Assembly (NCBI RefSeq): GCF_027887165.1
Contig: NC_077235.1
Coordinates: 6,865,378 to 6,929,377 of the forward strand
Length of the DNA stretch: 64,000 nt
Source: Monodelphis domestica
Taxonomy: Eukaryota > Chordata > Mammalia > Didelphimorphia > Didelphidae
Reading direction: 5' to 3'
Each line of letters starts with the position of its first letter. Position 1 is the stretch's first letter. The notes under the pieces are model-generated. The model was not told the DNA's origin. It did no database searches and saw only the letters and a list, made by a program, of their open reading frames with translations. This document shows positions 24,000 through 35,264 of the stretch, piece by piece. Position numbers and translations under genes: made by a program.

Positions 24000-25899
24000 T
24001 ATGATAATAATGTAGCAGTAAGTAGTAATGAGAGCAACATTTGCTCTGTAACAATAGCAAACAGTGGTTACCTTGTTGTGATGAGGGAACAAATTGGTGG
24101 GAAGTTTAAGATATGAAATTACACCATTTAGATTCCAAAAAACCAAGGCTGAGGATGGTTTGGTGATTTCCTGAATTCAGCCTCAAAACAAAACAAAGCC
24201 AAACAAGGGGCTTTTGAGGGGTGGTAGGGAGGAGGCAAACATGCTGGCTGGCAGGAGTTCCTGCTTAAAAAGCCCTCATCTGTCTACCTACCTGGATCAT
24301 TTGGAATCTGAAGGTTTTTTTAAGTTACCAGTAATTGGGAGTCTTGGTACAGCCAAGATTAACAGTAGTATATTCCCAAATGACAGCAATTCCTATCGGG
24401 TGACAATAGGCACCATGTTAAAGAAGAGAAAAGGCATATATATCCCTGAGGCAAAATGTTAGTAATTCGGTTACTCTTGAAAATAATTGCTTCCGAAGAA
24501 AGTGGGCAAATCATTTTGATGTTTGGTGTCCCTTATTGATCCCCAGACAGAGACAAGTCCTAGCTGTACTCACGAAAGTTTAAGGCTTAATTCCTTTCAT
24601 CTATGGTTGGATTTTTATCCCTGATTTGTATTGTTATCCTTTTCTTAATAGCATCTCCATTCCCCACTGCATCTATCTTTCCAACCCTCCCCGAGAGTCA
24701 TTCCTCATAATAAAGACTTAAAAAGTTCAAAACTAGCCAACCAGCTGAAGAAATATGCTGCTAGCTATACAATGGTCCACACTCATATTCTGCTTGTTCA
24801 GTAAAATGGGGCGGGGGGGGGCGCTGCTCCAATCTTCTCCTCATGATGTCACAGTATTCAGTTTGATGACTTTGTTGTTCCGTCCATTTCCACTACGAAG
24901 TTATCTTGCAGGTTGCATCCATAGTTGGGTATACGACTTCTATATTTTTATTTTTTAAAATGAGTATGCAGTTTTTACCACCTCATCTCCCCCAACTGGA
25001 AAAAAGTTCAATTAATGAACTAGCCTCGCAGCATATAATCAGTCAAAACAAAACCCTCCACCAACCACTTCCTAAAATGTGTTTCTCATTCTGCATGTGT
25101 GTGCATGAGTGCTCTGACAGGAATGGCCAGCATTCTGGGCACATGCTAGAGTCATCTCAGAAGGGCAGCATGGATGGGAAGGAAGACTCTATCGTGGCAG
25201 CATCACAAAGCCTTTGGATTATTGGACAAGTTGACCCCTACCTAACCTGCTCCCAACCTTGCAATAGTATGTCTGGAGGAAGAATCATAGACTTTTGCAG
25301 CAAGAGTAACCATGACCATTTACAGAAGAACCATCCTTCTACCTATCCCCACAGCTTGCAGCACTGGTCTCTTGCATTATGCTCGAGTCTTTGCCCTAGC
25401 TGCCTTCAGCACCCTGGGTAGAACAAAGTGAGCCAAGGATCTATAATCCAAATACCCTGGGATGAGGGACTTTTAGGGAACAGGTCACAGAGGTAAGCCT
25501 GAGAAGACTCCCTCAGTGAGGGTAGCCAGAAGATGAAACAATCTCCAAAGGAATCCCTCAGAGATTCATTCTATGAAACTGTCAGAGAAGGAAGGGCATG
25601 GCAAATGTGCACAGTAAGAGTAGGAAGGAGAAACAAAATCTCAGAGCTTTCAGAAACCTTGGAAGCATCTAGACCACCCTGCACTTGAGCACAAATCCCT
25701 GTAGCAATCCCTGAAGAATCTCTACACTTCCTGAGAAGAACTCCAATGATGAGCAACTCAACTACTCTCTAAAATCCAAGGGAACTAAAAAGGAGATCCT
25801 AGATCCTTCAGTCTAATTCTCTCATTTCAGAGAAGGTGTGAATGAAACCCAGATCTGGGAAGTGACTGGCCAAAAAGGACGTGGCAGAAATGATACAAA
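24000..25899. other. Intergenic, unassigned; longest ATG frame of the window
   Basis: Includes a 171-codon open frame at 24906-25421 (plus). It has no recognisable domain, no good start context and no neighbours. Treated as chance. Confidence 0.45.
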
Positions 25900-26440
25900 C
25901 CAGACATTAGTTATTATTTCTGTACTTTCCAGCTTGTTCAGCATTTGCATCAAGACCTGCCCATGTAAAATATTTATGTTCATCTGACCTTAATTTTGAC
26001 TGTATTCTCTGTCTTTAATCTGACACTGTCATCAGATTTCTGTGCATAAAAAAAGCTATCTCCTAAGGCTTAGGGTCTTTGGTCTTGGTCTTGACCACAG
26101 TCTGGCTTTATTGTGAGACTGGCCCTCTCTCAATGAAGCTATATTGTTTTATTTTTTAATATAAAAACCCTTACATCTTGAAATCAATACTGTATATTGG
26201 TTCCAAGGCAGAAGAGTGTTAAGAGCTAGGTAATGGGGGTTAAGTGACCTGCCCAGGATCACACAGCTGGGAAGTGTCTGAAGCCATATTTGAACCTAGG
26301 ACCTCCTGTCTCTAAGCCTGTCTCTCAATCCACTGAGCTACCCAGATGCCCCCAATAAAGCTATTTTTTTATTGGCTTGGAGACCTTGTTTCCCTTATTG
26401 GTGTTTATGCAAATAAATTTTCTCCACAATGTCCAATAAC
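25900..26440 (+). mobile_element. LTR-like fossil split by a SINE
   Basis: TATA-like 'tgtgcataaaaaaagc' near 26041, then 'tctggctttattgtgagact', 'ggccctctctcaat' and the AATAAA region, with a SINE inserted at 26143-26352, then 'attggcttggagaccttgtt'. Related to the LTR at 19.1-19.9 kb. The insertion shows that the LTR is older than the SINE family burst. Confidence 0.5.
26143..26352 (-). mobile_element. Marsupial tRNA-derived SINE inside an LTR fossil
   Basis: Reverse copy from the T-rich stretch after 26143 to 'gctacccagatgcccc'. CAATGAAGCTAT (26131-26142) and CAATAAAGCTAT (26353-26364) flank it and look like the duplicated target. The target is the polyadenylation-signal region of an LTR. 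Confidence 0.85.
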
Positions 26441-27139
26441 CACCACTTCATTAACAAGATCTAAAATGATGCTAGAAATCAAAGCCAAGCTCACTGAAGT
26501 GTACAGCCTTCATTCTTTACCCACTTTTAGGAAATTCAGGACAACTTGGGCTGTACTTCAATGCTATGATACTATTTTCATTCTCCCAAATCTTTCAGAG
26601 ATCACAATCAGATCTACCAGTATTTTCACTATTATGGGATACAATTCATCTGAGTCTAGTGAGCTGAAATCATCAAGAAAATGTAGCTATATGCACCATT
26701 TTCCTGAGGGCCATTTTTGTTTTGGCCCATAAGAGACTTGATTCTGGGCCAAGGATCTTTCCTTTTGGCAGAGAAAGGAGAAACATAATAATCATTTGTC
26801 TGTTTAATCATCTAAAGTATATCTCCTTTTTAATTATGTCAATTTTACTTCTGCTCTACATAGATAGCAGTCTTACTACAAACAGATAACTAAATGATTT
26901 TCTCATTGGTTGCCAGATTTTTCCTATTTATTATAATATTTTCCATTTAGTTTTTGTGTGACATATGGTTTGATGTTTTTTTGAACTCTTTGATTCTCAC
27001 TTTAAAGAAAGAATTAATCATGTACAGGTATGATTCTTCACAATCTATTGACTTTAGTCTCATACATTCCTCAAAACTTAAACATTTTAAAAATAATGTT
27101 GATTTCTAGGATTCTTTCTTATCAATTATCACTCTATAT

Positions 27140-27620
27140 TCATTTTGTGTGTGTGTGAAATCATGCCCATTTTGGGGGGCTCCTAAGCACACAGGGTTAT
27201 TTGAAAGAGTTGAGAAAGGACAAAGTAAAGTTTCACGAGCTTTTGAGGAAAGAGAGATGTAATAATAAAGTTTGTTGTCAGGGACAAATCTTTAAGATGT
27301 CTTCCATGTTCATTAGGGAGTCCAGATACAAGGGGTCTTTATTAATAAGGTTCAGAGTATGAAAGTCTTTGAGAAGATGTTGCCTGAAGATCCTTATCTA
27401 ACACAGATACTTCCATACTTCAGAACTTCCATGACTGGTCTTCATCCATCTTCATACCATGGCTCCTTTATCCAGGCTCTCCCTCTAACTAACTTCCATC
27501 TTGGGGAAGTAAGTTCTTGATTGGTGAGAAGTTTCTATATCTGGCACAGATCCAGACCCAATATCCTTGTCATTTGAAAATAGTTATGCCAAGAGAATTC
27601 ACTACCAACCCTGACACTCC
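27140..27620 (-). mobile_element. Possible LTR fossil, minus strand
   Basis: Read on the minus strand, the segment begins TGTCAGGGTTGGTAGTGAAT and contains 'gcctggataaaggagcc', giving an LTR-like layout. No partner LTR or internal genes were found. Weak. Confidence 0.28.
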
Positions 27621-27776
27621 CCCCAACCCCATACTTCTAACTTTGAGGACATCAATCTAATCAATATAACCATTCCCGGATGGGAAAAACCAGTGCTGCC
27701 CTTTTTCTCCACTCACTATTCCTTAGACTACCCAGACCAAAACACTGCTGCCTGAACAAGAATATCTTACTCCATT

Positions 27777-27905
27777 AGAATGCAAGATCCTTGAGGATAT
27801 ACAGGGTTTTCTTCATGGTTGTATTTTTAAACTCAGAACTTAACACAGTTCCTGGCACAAAGTAAGCATCTACTAATTAATCAACCAATCAACTAAGTAA
27901 CATAT
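27777..27905 (+). mobile_element. L2-like 3' tail
   Basis: 'gaatgcaagatccttgagga', then 'acacagttcctggcacaaag' and 'taagcatctactaattaatc', as in L2 3' ends. Confidence 0.5.
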
Positions 27906-28244
27906 AGAGAAGGGACTATTCCATTTTAGGGAATATTGGCAGGATAAGAAACATTCAATTGTGCTTTGACATGCAGAATTCAAAATACTAAAGGTAACAA
28001 GTTCAAGGCTATTAGGTGAGGGCCAGGAAAGAGATAGTGTTACCCAAAACATCAGGAACTCAATGCAAAGGGACAAATGAGAGGCAGAAAATGATTAGAA
28101 TTCAGACACACATGATGTGGTCAAATGTAGTTATGAGATATTGATGTGAGTTATTCTTCAAGCCTCTCATGTCCAAGGCAGAAGTTGTCAGGCAAGGCTT
28201 CAGTGATTCTTTCCCATGAAATCAACTTTATTCTTTATTCCTTC

Positions 28245-29095
28245 CTACGTGTTTCTATCTGGTCTCAATAGAATCACAGAGCACCAGGAAGTAAAGATGC
28301 AACCCAGCAACCCAACACTGGAGGCCAAGATAAGAGAAGATCTTGACAAGCTCCATGTCTTGTCCTTGGTCTCTGATATGTTGGGAGGAAGGAAACTTAT
28401 ACACTGTTACACAACACCAGCATGCTAAATGTGAGGTACTTGGCTTCATCAAAGGTGTCAGGCAGGTTCCTGGCCACGAAAACCACAGTGAAACTCCCTA
28501 GAGTAAGGAAGCCCATATATCCCAGGACACAGTAGAAGGCAACAACAGAGACTTCATTACACCCAATGATGCAGGTGTCTTCCTCTAGAAAGGGGGGAAG
28601 AGGTTTCTGGCCAGATTCCATATAGAATCACTTGAATCCCCGAGCAAAGGAGAACAACACAGCTGGGCACTCTAGGATGTATATCCTGATCTTGCTCCCT
28701 GGTCTAGTTAGCCTGAAGGCCCAAAGCACCACAAGAGCCACAGTGAACACAACCACATATTGACTGTCTGAGGAGGCAGGTGGTGGAAGTTGGTGAGCCT
28801 ATGAAGAGCAAGGAGCAGGGAAACAGAAAGTGATGGAAATGAAAAGAAAGAACAGAGCTGAAACTCTACGTATTGGGTTTAACAACTAGAGTGTCTCAGA
28901 ACTTTATAAAGACTCAGAAAGTCGGTGCTGTCAGGGGAGAGAAGAAAATAACCATCAGTCATTCATTCCCAAAGATTCTACCTCATTTAGGGGTGTCACA
29001 ACCATTGATCTCTCACCATGTTTGGATACTTTCCTTCCAAGCACTTCATATAACAAATGTATTGTCACCATTTCATATTTGGGAGATTATTGCTG
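28245..29095 (-). pseudogene. Vomeronasal type-2 receptor (V2R) pseudogene, 7TM exon
   Basis: This is a degenerate copy of the last exon of a class C vomeronasal pheromone receptor. In order on the minus strand I see: EGKYPNMVRDQWL (family: GKYPNxxRDQCxP, end of the cysteine-rich domain), ESLGMN, FIKF-DTLVVKPNT (family: FVKHRDTPIVKANNR), SALFFLFISITFCF, LLFIGSPTSTTCLLRQ (family: RPSTATCLLRQ), VVFTVALVVLWAFRLTRPGS, SVVAFYCVLGYMGFLTLGSF, TVVFVARNLPDTFDEAKYLT, FSMLVLCNSV, VSFLPTY, ILASSVGLLGCIFTSWCSVI and LLRPDRNT. There are several in-frame stops (after NSV, before FYMESG, in PNT-, before DT and near the 5' end) and at least three frame changes, so it is dead. No upstream V2R exons (ligand-binding domain) were found nearby. 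Confidence 0.9.
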
Positions 29096-29109
29096 TGCCC
29101 GCACTCAGA

Positions 29110-29568
29110 ATATAAGCACAGTAGCACCAAAATCACAACTAGATATGGAACAATGATCACCTCCCCCAATGCTGAGACACAATATCCCTGGTAAATAAAA
29201 TGGTGCCCAAATCCAGGCCCAATTTCTACATATCCTTCATGAATGTTTGGTCTCTGATCTTATGTATTCCTACTCTTGATTTTTTCTAACTAAAGAAAAC
29301 ACAACAAACATAGAAAAAGGTTTTCAAATATTACTTCTACAGGCATTCTCCAATTCACTTTCATTTTATACTACAGCTGTGGAATTTATGGAGAAATTTC
29401 TTGAAAGGACATGGCATTGTGTTTATTCAATTTCTCTCCTGGTGTAGTTCAGTAAATAAATGCCCTAACATGGTACAATCAAAACTGTATCCAATAATAC
29501 TAGTGTTTTATCTGACAGCCCTAATACTGGGCTGTACTATTTTGGATTGCTTTTCACAGCATGCACTG

Positions 29569-29603
<35 letters not shown>

Positions 29604-30600
29604 ATGGGTACTCTGGCAGTTCAGAATATTGGTCCACCTTTCCTTGAAATAAGTTGCCCCTGTTCTATTCATTTCCTGCTTCTCTCTGCAATCTTAGATG
29701 CCTGAAAGTTTCCACAGCCATGTCCCATGAAAACTCAAAGTCACTTTACATCTCTGGAATTAGGTGTGGGAAACCACTCAAGGATTTTTGTCACATGTTA
29801 CACATCTATAAAAGCCTTGGACTTTACTCAGATTACTAAAGCACTCTATTATGTGGGACAGACACAGGTTGTCCCCCTACCAATCAGAAGTGATGAAAGC
29901 CTTGTATAACATTTATGGCCTCTCCCTTGTAGATAGCTTCTATCACATGATTGTAATTCCATTTCTTCTTCTGTCATATCTTGCAAACTGTCTTGTCTAA
30001 GTACTACTTGCCCCCTCCAGTGGCTTAGGCATGGATCTATTTGCACTTTGACACCGTCATCCTAATGTAGCTTTTGCCACATCTTCCCTAGCCTAGCTCC
30101 TCAAGGAGGCCTTATACCTCCTATGGTATCGCTTAAAATGTCCAAAGTAAAAGCAATTTTAGGGTGCAATAGCCACTCTACTTCTTCTATACAAATATCC
30201 AAGCCTCCAAAATCACAAAAATTTCATTTGGCACAAACGACGATGAAGTGTCTTAACTCGAACCAAGATAAATTGGTCTCTGAGGAACTGCAATAAGTTT
30301 ACATGTCAGATACTGACTAACAATGTGCTAAGAGAAGGCAAGAGAATGACTAATACCTTCCTCATCTCATTCCTCTTTTGGTAAGAAGATGCTTTCTCCT
30401 ACCTAAGGAAGTTTATTTGTAATACACTCTCTTGGAAGTATTTGAGACTGTAATCATTTACATATAGAACAAAGAATGATTCCACTATTTAATTACCTCT
30501 CATTATTCACATTCTATGTCTTACAGTCTTTTGCTATTGAATTTGTGTCTCTTGTATGGTCTGTAAATGGAGAATGTTGCACTGGTGAGGGCTCTTGCAT
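29110..30600. other. Intergenic, no recognised feature
   Basis: Besides the CA microsatellite there is nothing I can assign. Upstream exons of the V2R pseudogene would lie here but were not found. Confidence 0.45.
29572..29601. repeat. (CA)n microsatellite
   Basis: About 15 uninterrupted CA units. Confidence 0.97.
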
Positions 30601-30605
30601 AATCC

Positions 30606-30825
30606 TTTAAGGTGTGCCAAGTACTTTAAGCACATCACTTCATGTCCTCATGATGAAGACCCCATGCAGTTGGTATTCCAAGTATTATTATCACTGTTTT
30701 ATGAGTGAGCACATGAAGGCTTAAGCATATGAAGAAACTTGACCATGGTCCCCCAGCTGCTGAGTGTCAATGGCAGAATTGAACTCAAAGTTTTTCTTGA
30801 TTTCAGATCCACAGCTCTAATCTAA
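30606..30825 (-). mobile_element. MIR-like SINE
   Basis: 'gtgccaagtactttaagcac', 'tattatcactgttttatgag' and 'gaattgaactcaaagttttt', reverse. Confidence 0.55.
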
Positions 30826-30849
30826 TAAAATGAAATGTACTTTTTTAAA

Positions 30850-31045
30850 AAGACCTGAGTTCAAATCTAGACTCAGGCACTAATTAGTCTGTATTGCTCT
30901 GGGCAAGTCACTTAACCTGTTTCCCTCACTTTTCTTGTTTTTAAAATGAGGATAATAGTATAACCTGCCTTCCAGGATTGTTGTGAGACTCAAATGAGAC
31001 CACAATTACAAAGTGGTTGGCAAACAGAAAGCACTATAAAAATTC
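30850..31045 (+). mobile_element. MIR/CORE-SINE-like element
   Basis: 'gacctgagttcaaatctaga', 'ctgggcaagtcacttaacct' and 'gccttccaggattgttgtga', plus. Confidence 0.7.
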
Positions 31046-31084
31046 AAAGACACAGATTAAAAAAAATACATTTCAGAAATATAA

Positions 31085-31392
31085 GAAAAGTGTTATCGAC
31101 CACATTCAGAGAAAGACCTGTGGGAGTAGAAACCCAGAAGAAAAACAACTGCTTGATCGCATAGGTCGATGGGGATATGATTGGGGATGGAGACTCTAAG
31201 GGATCACCCTAGTGCAAATATTAATAATATGGAAATAGGTCTTGCTCAAGGACACATGTAACACCCAGTGGAATTGCGCATAAGCTATGGGAGGGCATGG
31301 GGGAGGGGAGGGAAAGAACATGAATCATGTGACCATGGGAAAATGTTCTAAATTACTATTAATTAAATAAAATTTTCCAAAATAAAAAAAAG
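31085..31392 (+). mobile_element. L1-like 3' tail (copy B)
   Basis: 'cattcagagaaagacctgtg', 'gcttgatcgcataggtcgat', 'gggatatgattggggatgga', 'gggaaagaacatgaatcatg' and an A-rich terminus. It is the close relative of copy A. Confidence 0.7.
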
Positions 31393-31454
31393 TGATATCT
31401 AAATTGACAAAGCAGAGTTGACATGAAAAGGATCCAAGAGCCTTAGGTGACTGG

Positions 31455-31742
31455 AAGCTTAATATAATAATTAATAATAATAGCTAACATTTATGTAGCA
31501 TCTACTATGTGCCAAACATTGTGCTAAATGCTTTGCAAATATCATCTCATTTGATCACTGGAACAACTCTTAGAGGTAGATATTATTATTATTATCCACA
31601 TTATACAGTTGAAGAAAGTGAGAGAGACAGAGGTTAAAGTGACTTGTCCAGGATCAGGCAGCTTATAAGAATCTGAGGTTGGATTTGAACTCAGGTCTTC
31701 CTATCTCCAAGCCCAGCACCTCATCCACTGTATCAACTAATT
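31455..31742 (-). mobile_element. MIR/CORE-SINE-like element
   Basis: 'tactatgtgccaaacattgt', 'ttatccacattatacagttg', 'aaagtgacttgtccaggatc' and 'gatttgaactcaggtcttcc', reverse, near full length. Confidence 0.75.
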
Positions 31743-32084
31743 GCTAAATGATTTAACAGTGCATCAAAGCATCCAAAGAGAACTCTGTTAAGCTGTGTAG
31801 AGATACTGAGTTGCTGGGATCCAAATGGTGATTATTTCACTGTATTTTGTCCCCAGTCTACTCCTGGAGTTTTGAAACATATATATCTTAAAGGACATAA
31901 GGATAGAAACTGCCCCAAAATGAGCATCCATGATAAAAAAAAAGCACTTTAAGGATATCCTACTAGAAACCTAGGGATAAATTTACAAATTTTGGAGTGT
32001 TTAGCTAGGAAAGAGAAGACTTATGAAAGACAGGATAATGATCTTCAAGCTTTTCATTGTTACCTGAAAGAAATATTACCTTTT

Positions 32085-32480
32085 CTAACTGGTCCCATAT
32101 AGGAACAAGAAATTTCCAAGGTTTCCCTTCTGCCTTTGAAGTAGCTAGAAAAAAATGGAAAAAAGCAAGGACAATTAGAAAATAAAAAGTATTACTTGGA
32201 ATGCTTCTGGCACCTCTGTGTCTGAAGATCAAAGTGCTCAATATTCCAGAACCCAGGGATCCCTGACTTTTTTCAATCTTTCTACAAAACCTTTAACTCT
32301 GAGTTTAAATGAACAAATGTATCAATTTACTTTTAACAAATCCATCATTTTTTCATTTAAAATTTAATAAATCAATAATTTTTTCAATTTTTCCACCAAC
32401 TAAAGTATTTCTTTATTTGAACAACAAAATGGATTTCTCCACATTTTTAGACTACTTTTCAAAATGATTCTTTCAGCGAT
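32085..32480. repeat. Tandem duplication, copy 1
   Basis: Contains 'atttccaaggtttcccttct', 'ctgtgtctgaagatcaaagt', 'gctcaatattccagaaccca' and 'gtttaaatgaacaaatgtat', each with a diverged counterpart in the same order at 32610-33060. Confidence 0.6.
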
Positions 32481-32609
32481 ACCTAGCACCATGACAATTA
32501 TTTACAAAAACTCCAAAAGAAAGCACTGCAACATTAAATCAGCATCCAAGTTATTTGGTATCTTGGGCAATCAAAAAAATTTGACCATCTGAACTGGCAT
32601 CTCTGTCAA

Positions 32610-33060
32610 AAAACCACCTCTCTGAGGCCAGGAAACATCCAAGCTTTCCCTTTCATGCCTTTAATCCTTTTGGTTTAACTATGCCAAAGGTCAATGGAGA
32701 AGCTAAAAAAAAGCACAAAAGGAGGCATGGTGTCTTAAAAGAATCAGAGAAATTGCTTAGAATCATTTCGGTGTCTCTCTGTCTGGACATCAAGGTGCTC
32801 AATGCCCAGATAGCCAGGACTCTCAGCTTTTCTCAATAATTCTGGGTAATCAATGGACTGATGTCTTTAATTCTATTTAAGTCAAATTAATTTCAAATTA
32901 ACTTAATTCTAAATTTAATTAAATTCTACTTAAACTTAAATTCTAAGTTAATTCTAATTACATTAATTTGATTTAATTCATTGACTTTAAATGAACAAAT
33001 TTCTTCATTTCTTTTAATAAACAAAAATCTTCATAATAAAAAATTTCTGTTTCAAAGGTA
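32610..33060. repeat. Tandem duplication, copy 2, with AT-rich insert
   Basis: 'acatccaagctttccctttc', 'ctctgtctggacatcaaggt', 'gctcaatgcccagatagcca' and 'ctttaaatgaacaaatttct' repeat the order of copy 1. An about 120-bp TTAA-rich low-complexity tract (32865-32985) lies inside copy 2 only. Confidence 0.6.
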
Positions 33061-33069
33061 ATAAATATT

Positions 33070-34885
33070 TTCTCACTTAAAGTTGTAAATAACTGGAATA
33101 CAGTAATTTCTGAAATAACTTGAACTTTACAAAGAGTGTAAGGACATATTGGTTTTGGATATGTAGCATTTATTCAAACAAACAGAATAAAAATGACAAG
33201 AAACAGGATTTTAAAAAAGAAATATAAAACTTGGAGACACCAGAAGTAATAAAGCCAAATAAAAAAATTCTCAATGCACTCTATTCCTGAACAATAAATG
33301 TTAAAAAATAAGAATATGCCACGTGTGAAGGTGCAGAATCAAATTCAATTTCAAATTTATTATGTTTGCATATAGTTTTGAGTGTGGATATGTGTGTGTG
33401 TGTGCACAGATCTGGTTAGAGAATGTAAATAAAAACAATTCAATGATGACTTCCTATTTGGTTACATTTCGCTTTTCACTTTAAAAGAAAAAAGAAAGTA
33501 AGAGAAAAGTTAAACTACAAAGTTAGATGGACATAACTTACTTGGATTTTTTAAGTAACCCTTAATGAATAAAATTTAGTGAGCCTAAATAAAATCATAA
33601 AAGTTAGTGATCTTAAGTAAAACTCAGACGCCTTTTCTATGTTCAGAGAGGGAAAAGGCCATCATTTGAAACCATGCGTAAATGAAAAGACAGCACCAAG
33701 AACACTGGAAGAAAACCAAAAATCTCCCATTGCCAATGTTCCAAGTTGGGAGAAAATGAAATCTCATTCTCACCAAACTTGCCTTTCTGCTCTTGGCATC
33801 CTCATGGGTAAAAGAAGGAGGAGGCTCAGACAATCTCCAACGCCCCTTCCCAATGCTAAAACAAAAGACAACAACGAAAAACCACACTGAGTTTAGCTAC
33901 AAGGGTACAACTAACTGATTTCTGAAGCACCTACCTCAGGCCCACAGTTGACACTGACCTAAAAGGGAGCAGCTGGCTGTAGGACTGTATACAGTGCTGT
34001 GCCTAGATCAAAAAGACCCAAGTTCAAAACCTGGTTCAGACACTTAATAAGCCCCTTAAGCTGTCTATTCTCTTCTTTGTGTGCATGTGCACCACTCATA
34101 GTAAAGAGGTGTTTACTAAATGTTTCCTTCCTTCATAAGTGTATATCCCTAATGAGAACTCCCTCAATTGCCCAGTTACAACAGAGTGTTAAACCTGGAG
34201 ATTAGTCAAATTTGAAGGTTGTGAAATGAAGGTGAATGTAAATGTCAATACCGTCCTACTTGCGGAATATAGCGTTCCATGTTATAATTCAATTAGGACC
34301 AGAGTAAGTGGGTGAGGTTTCTGTTCTGCACATCCTAGGCTGCTGACTAACCAAACATACTGTGTTTGAATTCAGAAGCTTCTTGAGTTCTTATTTTTTG
34401 AAGAGATGATTCTGGAAACTCCACAAGAAGGCACATTCAGTCTGGGAGGCCTGGCATACAAGCTGTTCTTTAGTCCAGTGGATTTCCCACTGCTTGGCAA
34501 GACTGCTGATGTGACGTTTCCAAAATGATCCAAACAGTGCTACAAGAAGAAAACTTTTCCTCGACACATTTACCAAATGGATCATCTCACCTTATTCTGC
34601 ATACTTGGGGCAAAGGGAGAAAGGAGCTTGAACTTTAAACCAGTAAGCCTTGTTTTAGATCATGTATTTGGAACTGAATGGAAAGTGGAGCCCAGCATCT
34701 ATGAACAATCCTGCCCAGACTTCGGCTTATGAGCTCCCCAGATGCCTACAAGCACAAGGCTACTATCTAGAGCATTTGACTTACAAATACCCAGGAGGAT
34801 ACTGAACAGTCAATATTTGGTATTGATTCTAAGGTAGACAACAAGGGTTTTTTTTAAACTAACCTTGAATACAATATGGGCTTTC
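33070..34885. other. Intergenic, AT-rich, no recognised feature
   Basis: No repeat family or gene identified. A weak tRNA-SINE-like stretch occurs at 33990-34070 ('gacccaagttcaaaacctgg'). Confidence 0.45.
33390..33405. repeat. (TG)n microsatellite
   Basis: About seven TG units. Confidence 0.8.
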
Positions 34886-34889
34886 TAAG

Positions 34890-35130
34890 AAGTACTATGG
34901 GTAAGGGGCCTTGGGTCAGGTAGACCTAAATTTGAATTCAGCCTTAAATACTTAATGAGTTCAACAACCCTGGACAAGTTATTTAATCACTGTGCCCCAG
35001 TTTTCTCATCTGTAAAATGGGGATAATAATAGCACCTGCTTCCTAGGGTTGTTGCGAGGATCAGTGAGTTAACATCTGTAAAATGCTTTGTAAATCTTAA
35101 AGTGCTATATAATTGCTAGCTAATATTATT
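34890..35130 (+). mobile_element. MIR/CORE-SINE-like element
   Basis: 'aacaaccctggacaagttat', 'catctgtaaaatggggataa', 'gggttgttgcgaggatcagt' and 'ctgtaaaatgctttgtaaat', plus, near full length. Confidence 0.78.
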
Positions 35131-35264
35131 GTTATTAATGATCCCATCCAAGTCCAACAAACACTTTATATTTCTTTTGAATGTACTAATTTGCCAAGCA
35201 GTTTCTAGGTAATGATCTGCTGAAAAGAAAATAGTGCAGTCCTTCTTATATCCCTCATCCCTTC

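Noticed and set aside
24906-25421. 171-codon ATG open frame, the longest in the window
   Set aside because: No recognisable domain, low-complexity composition, starts inside probable repeat-derived DNA and has no splice or neighbour support. One such frame is expected by chance in 64 kb.
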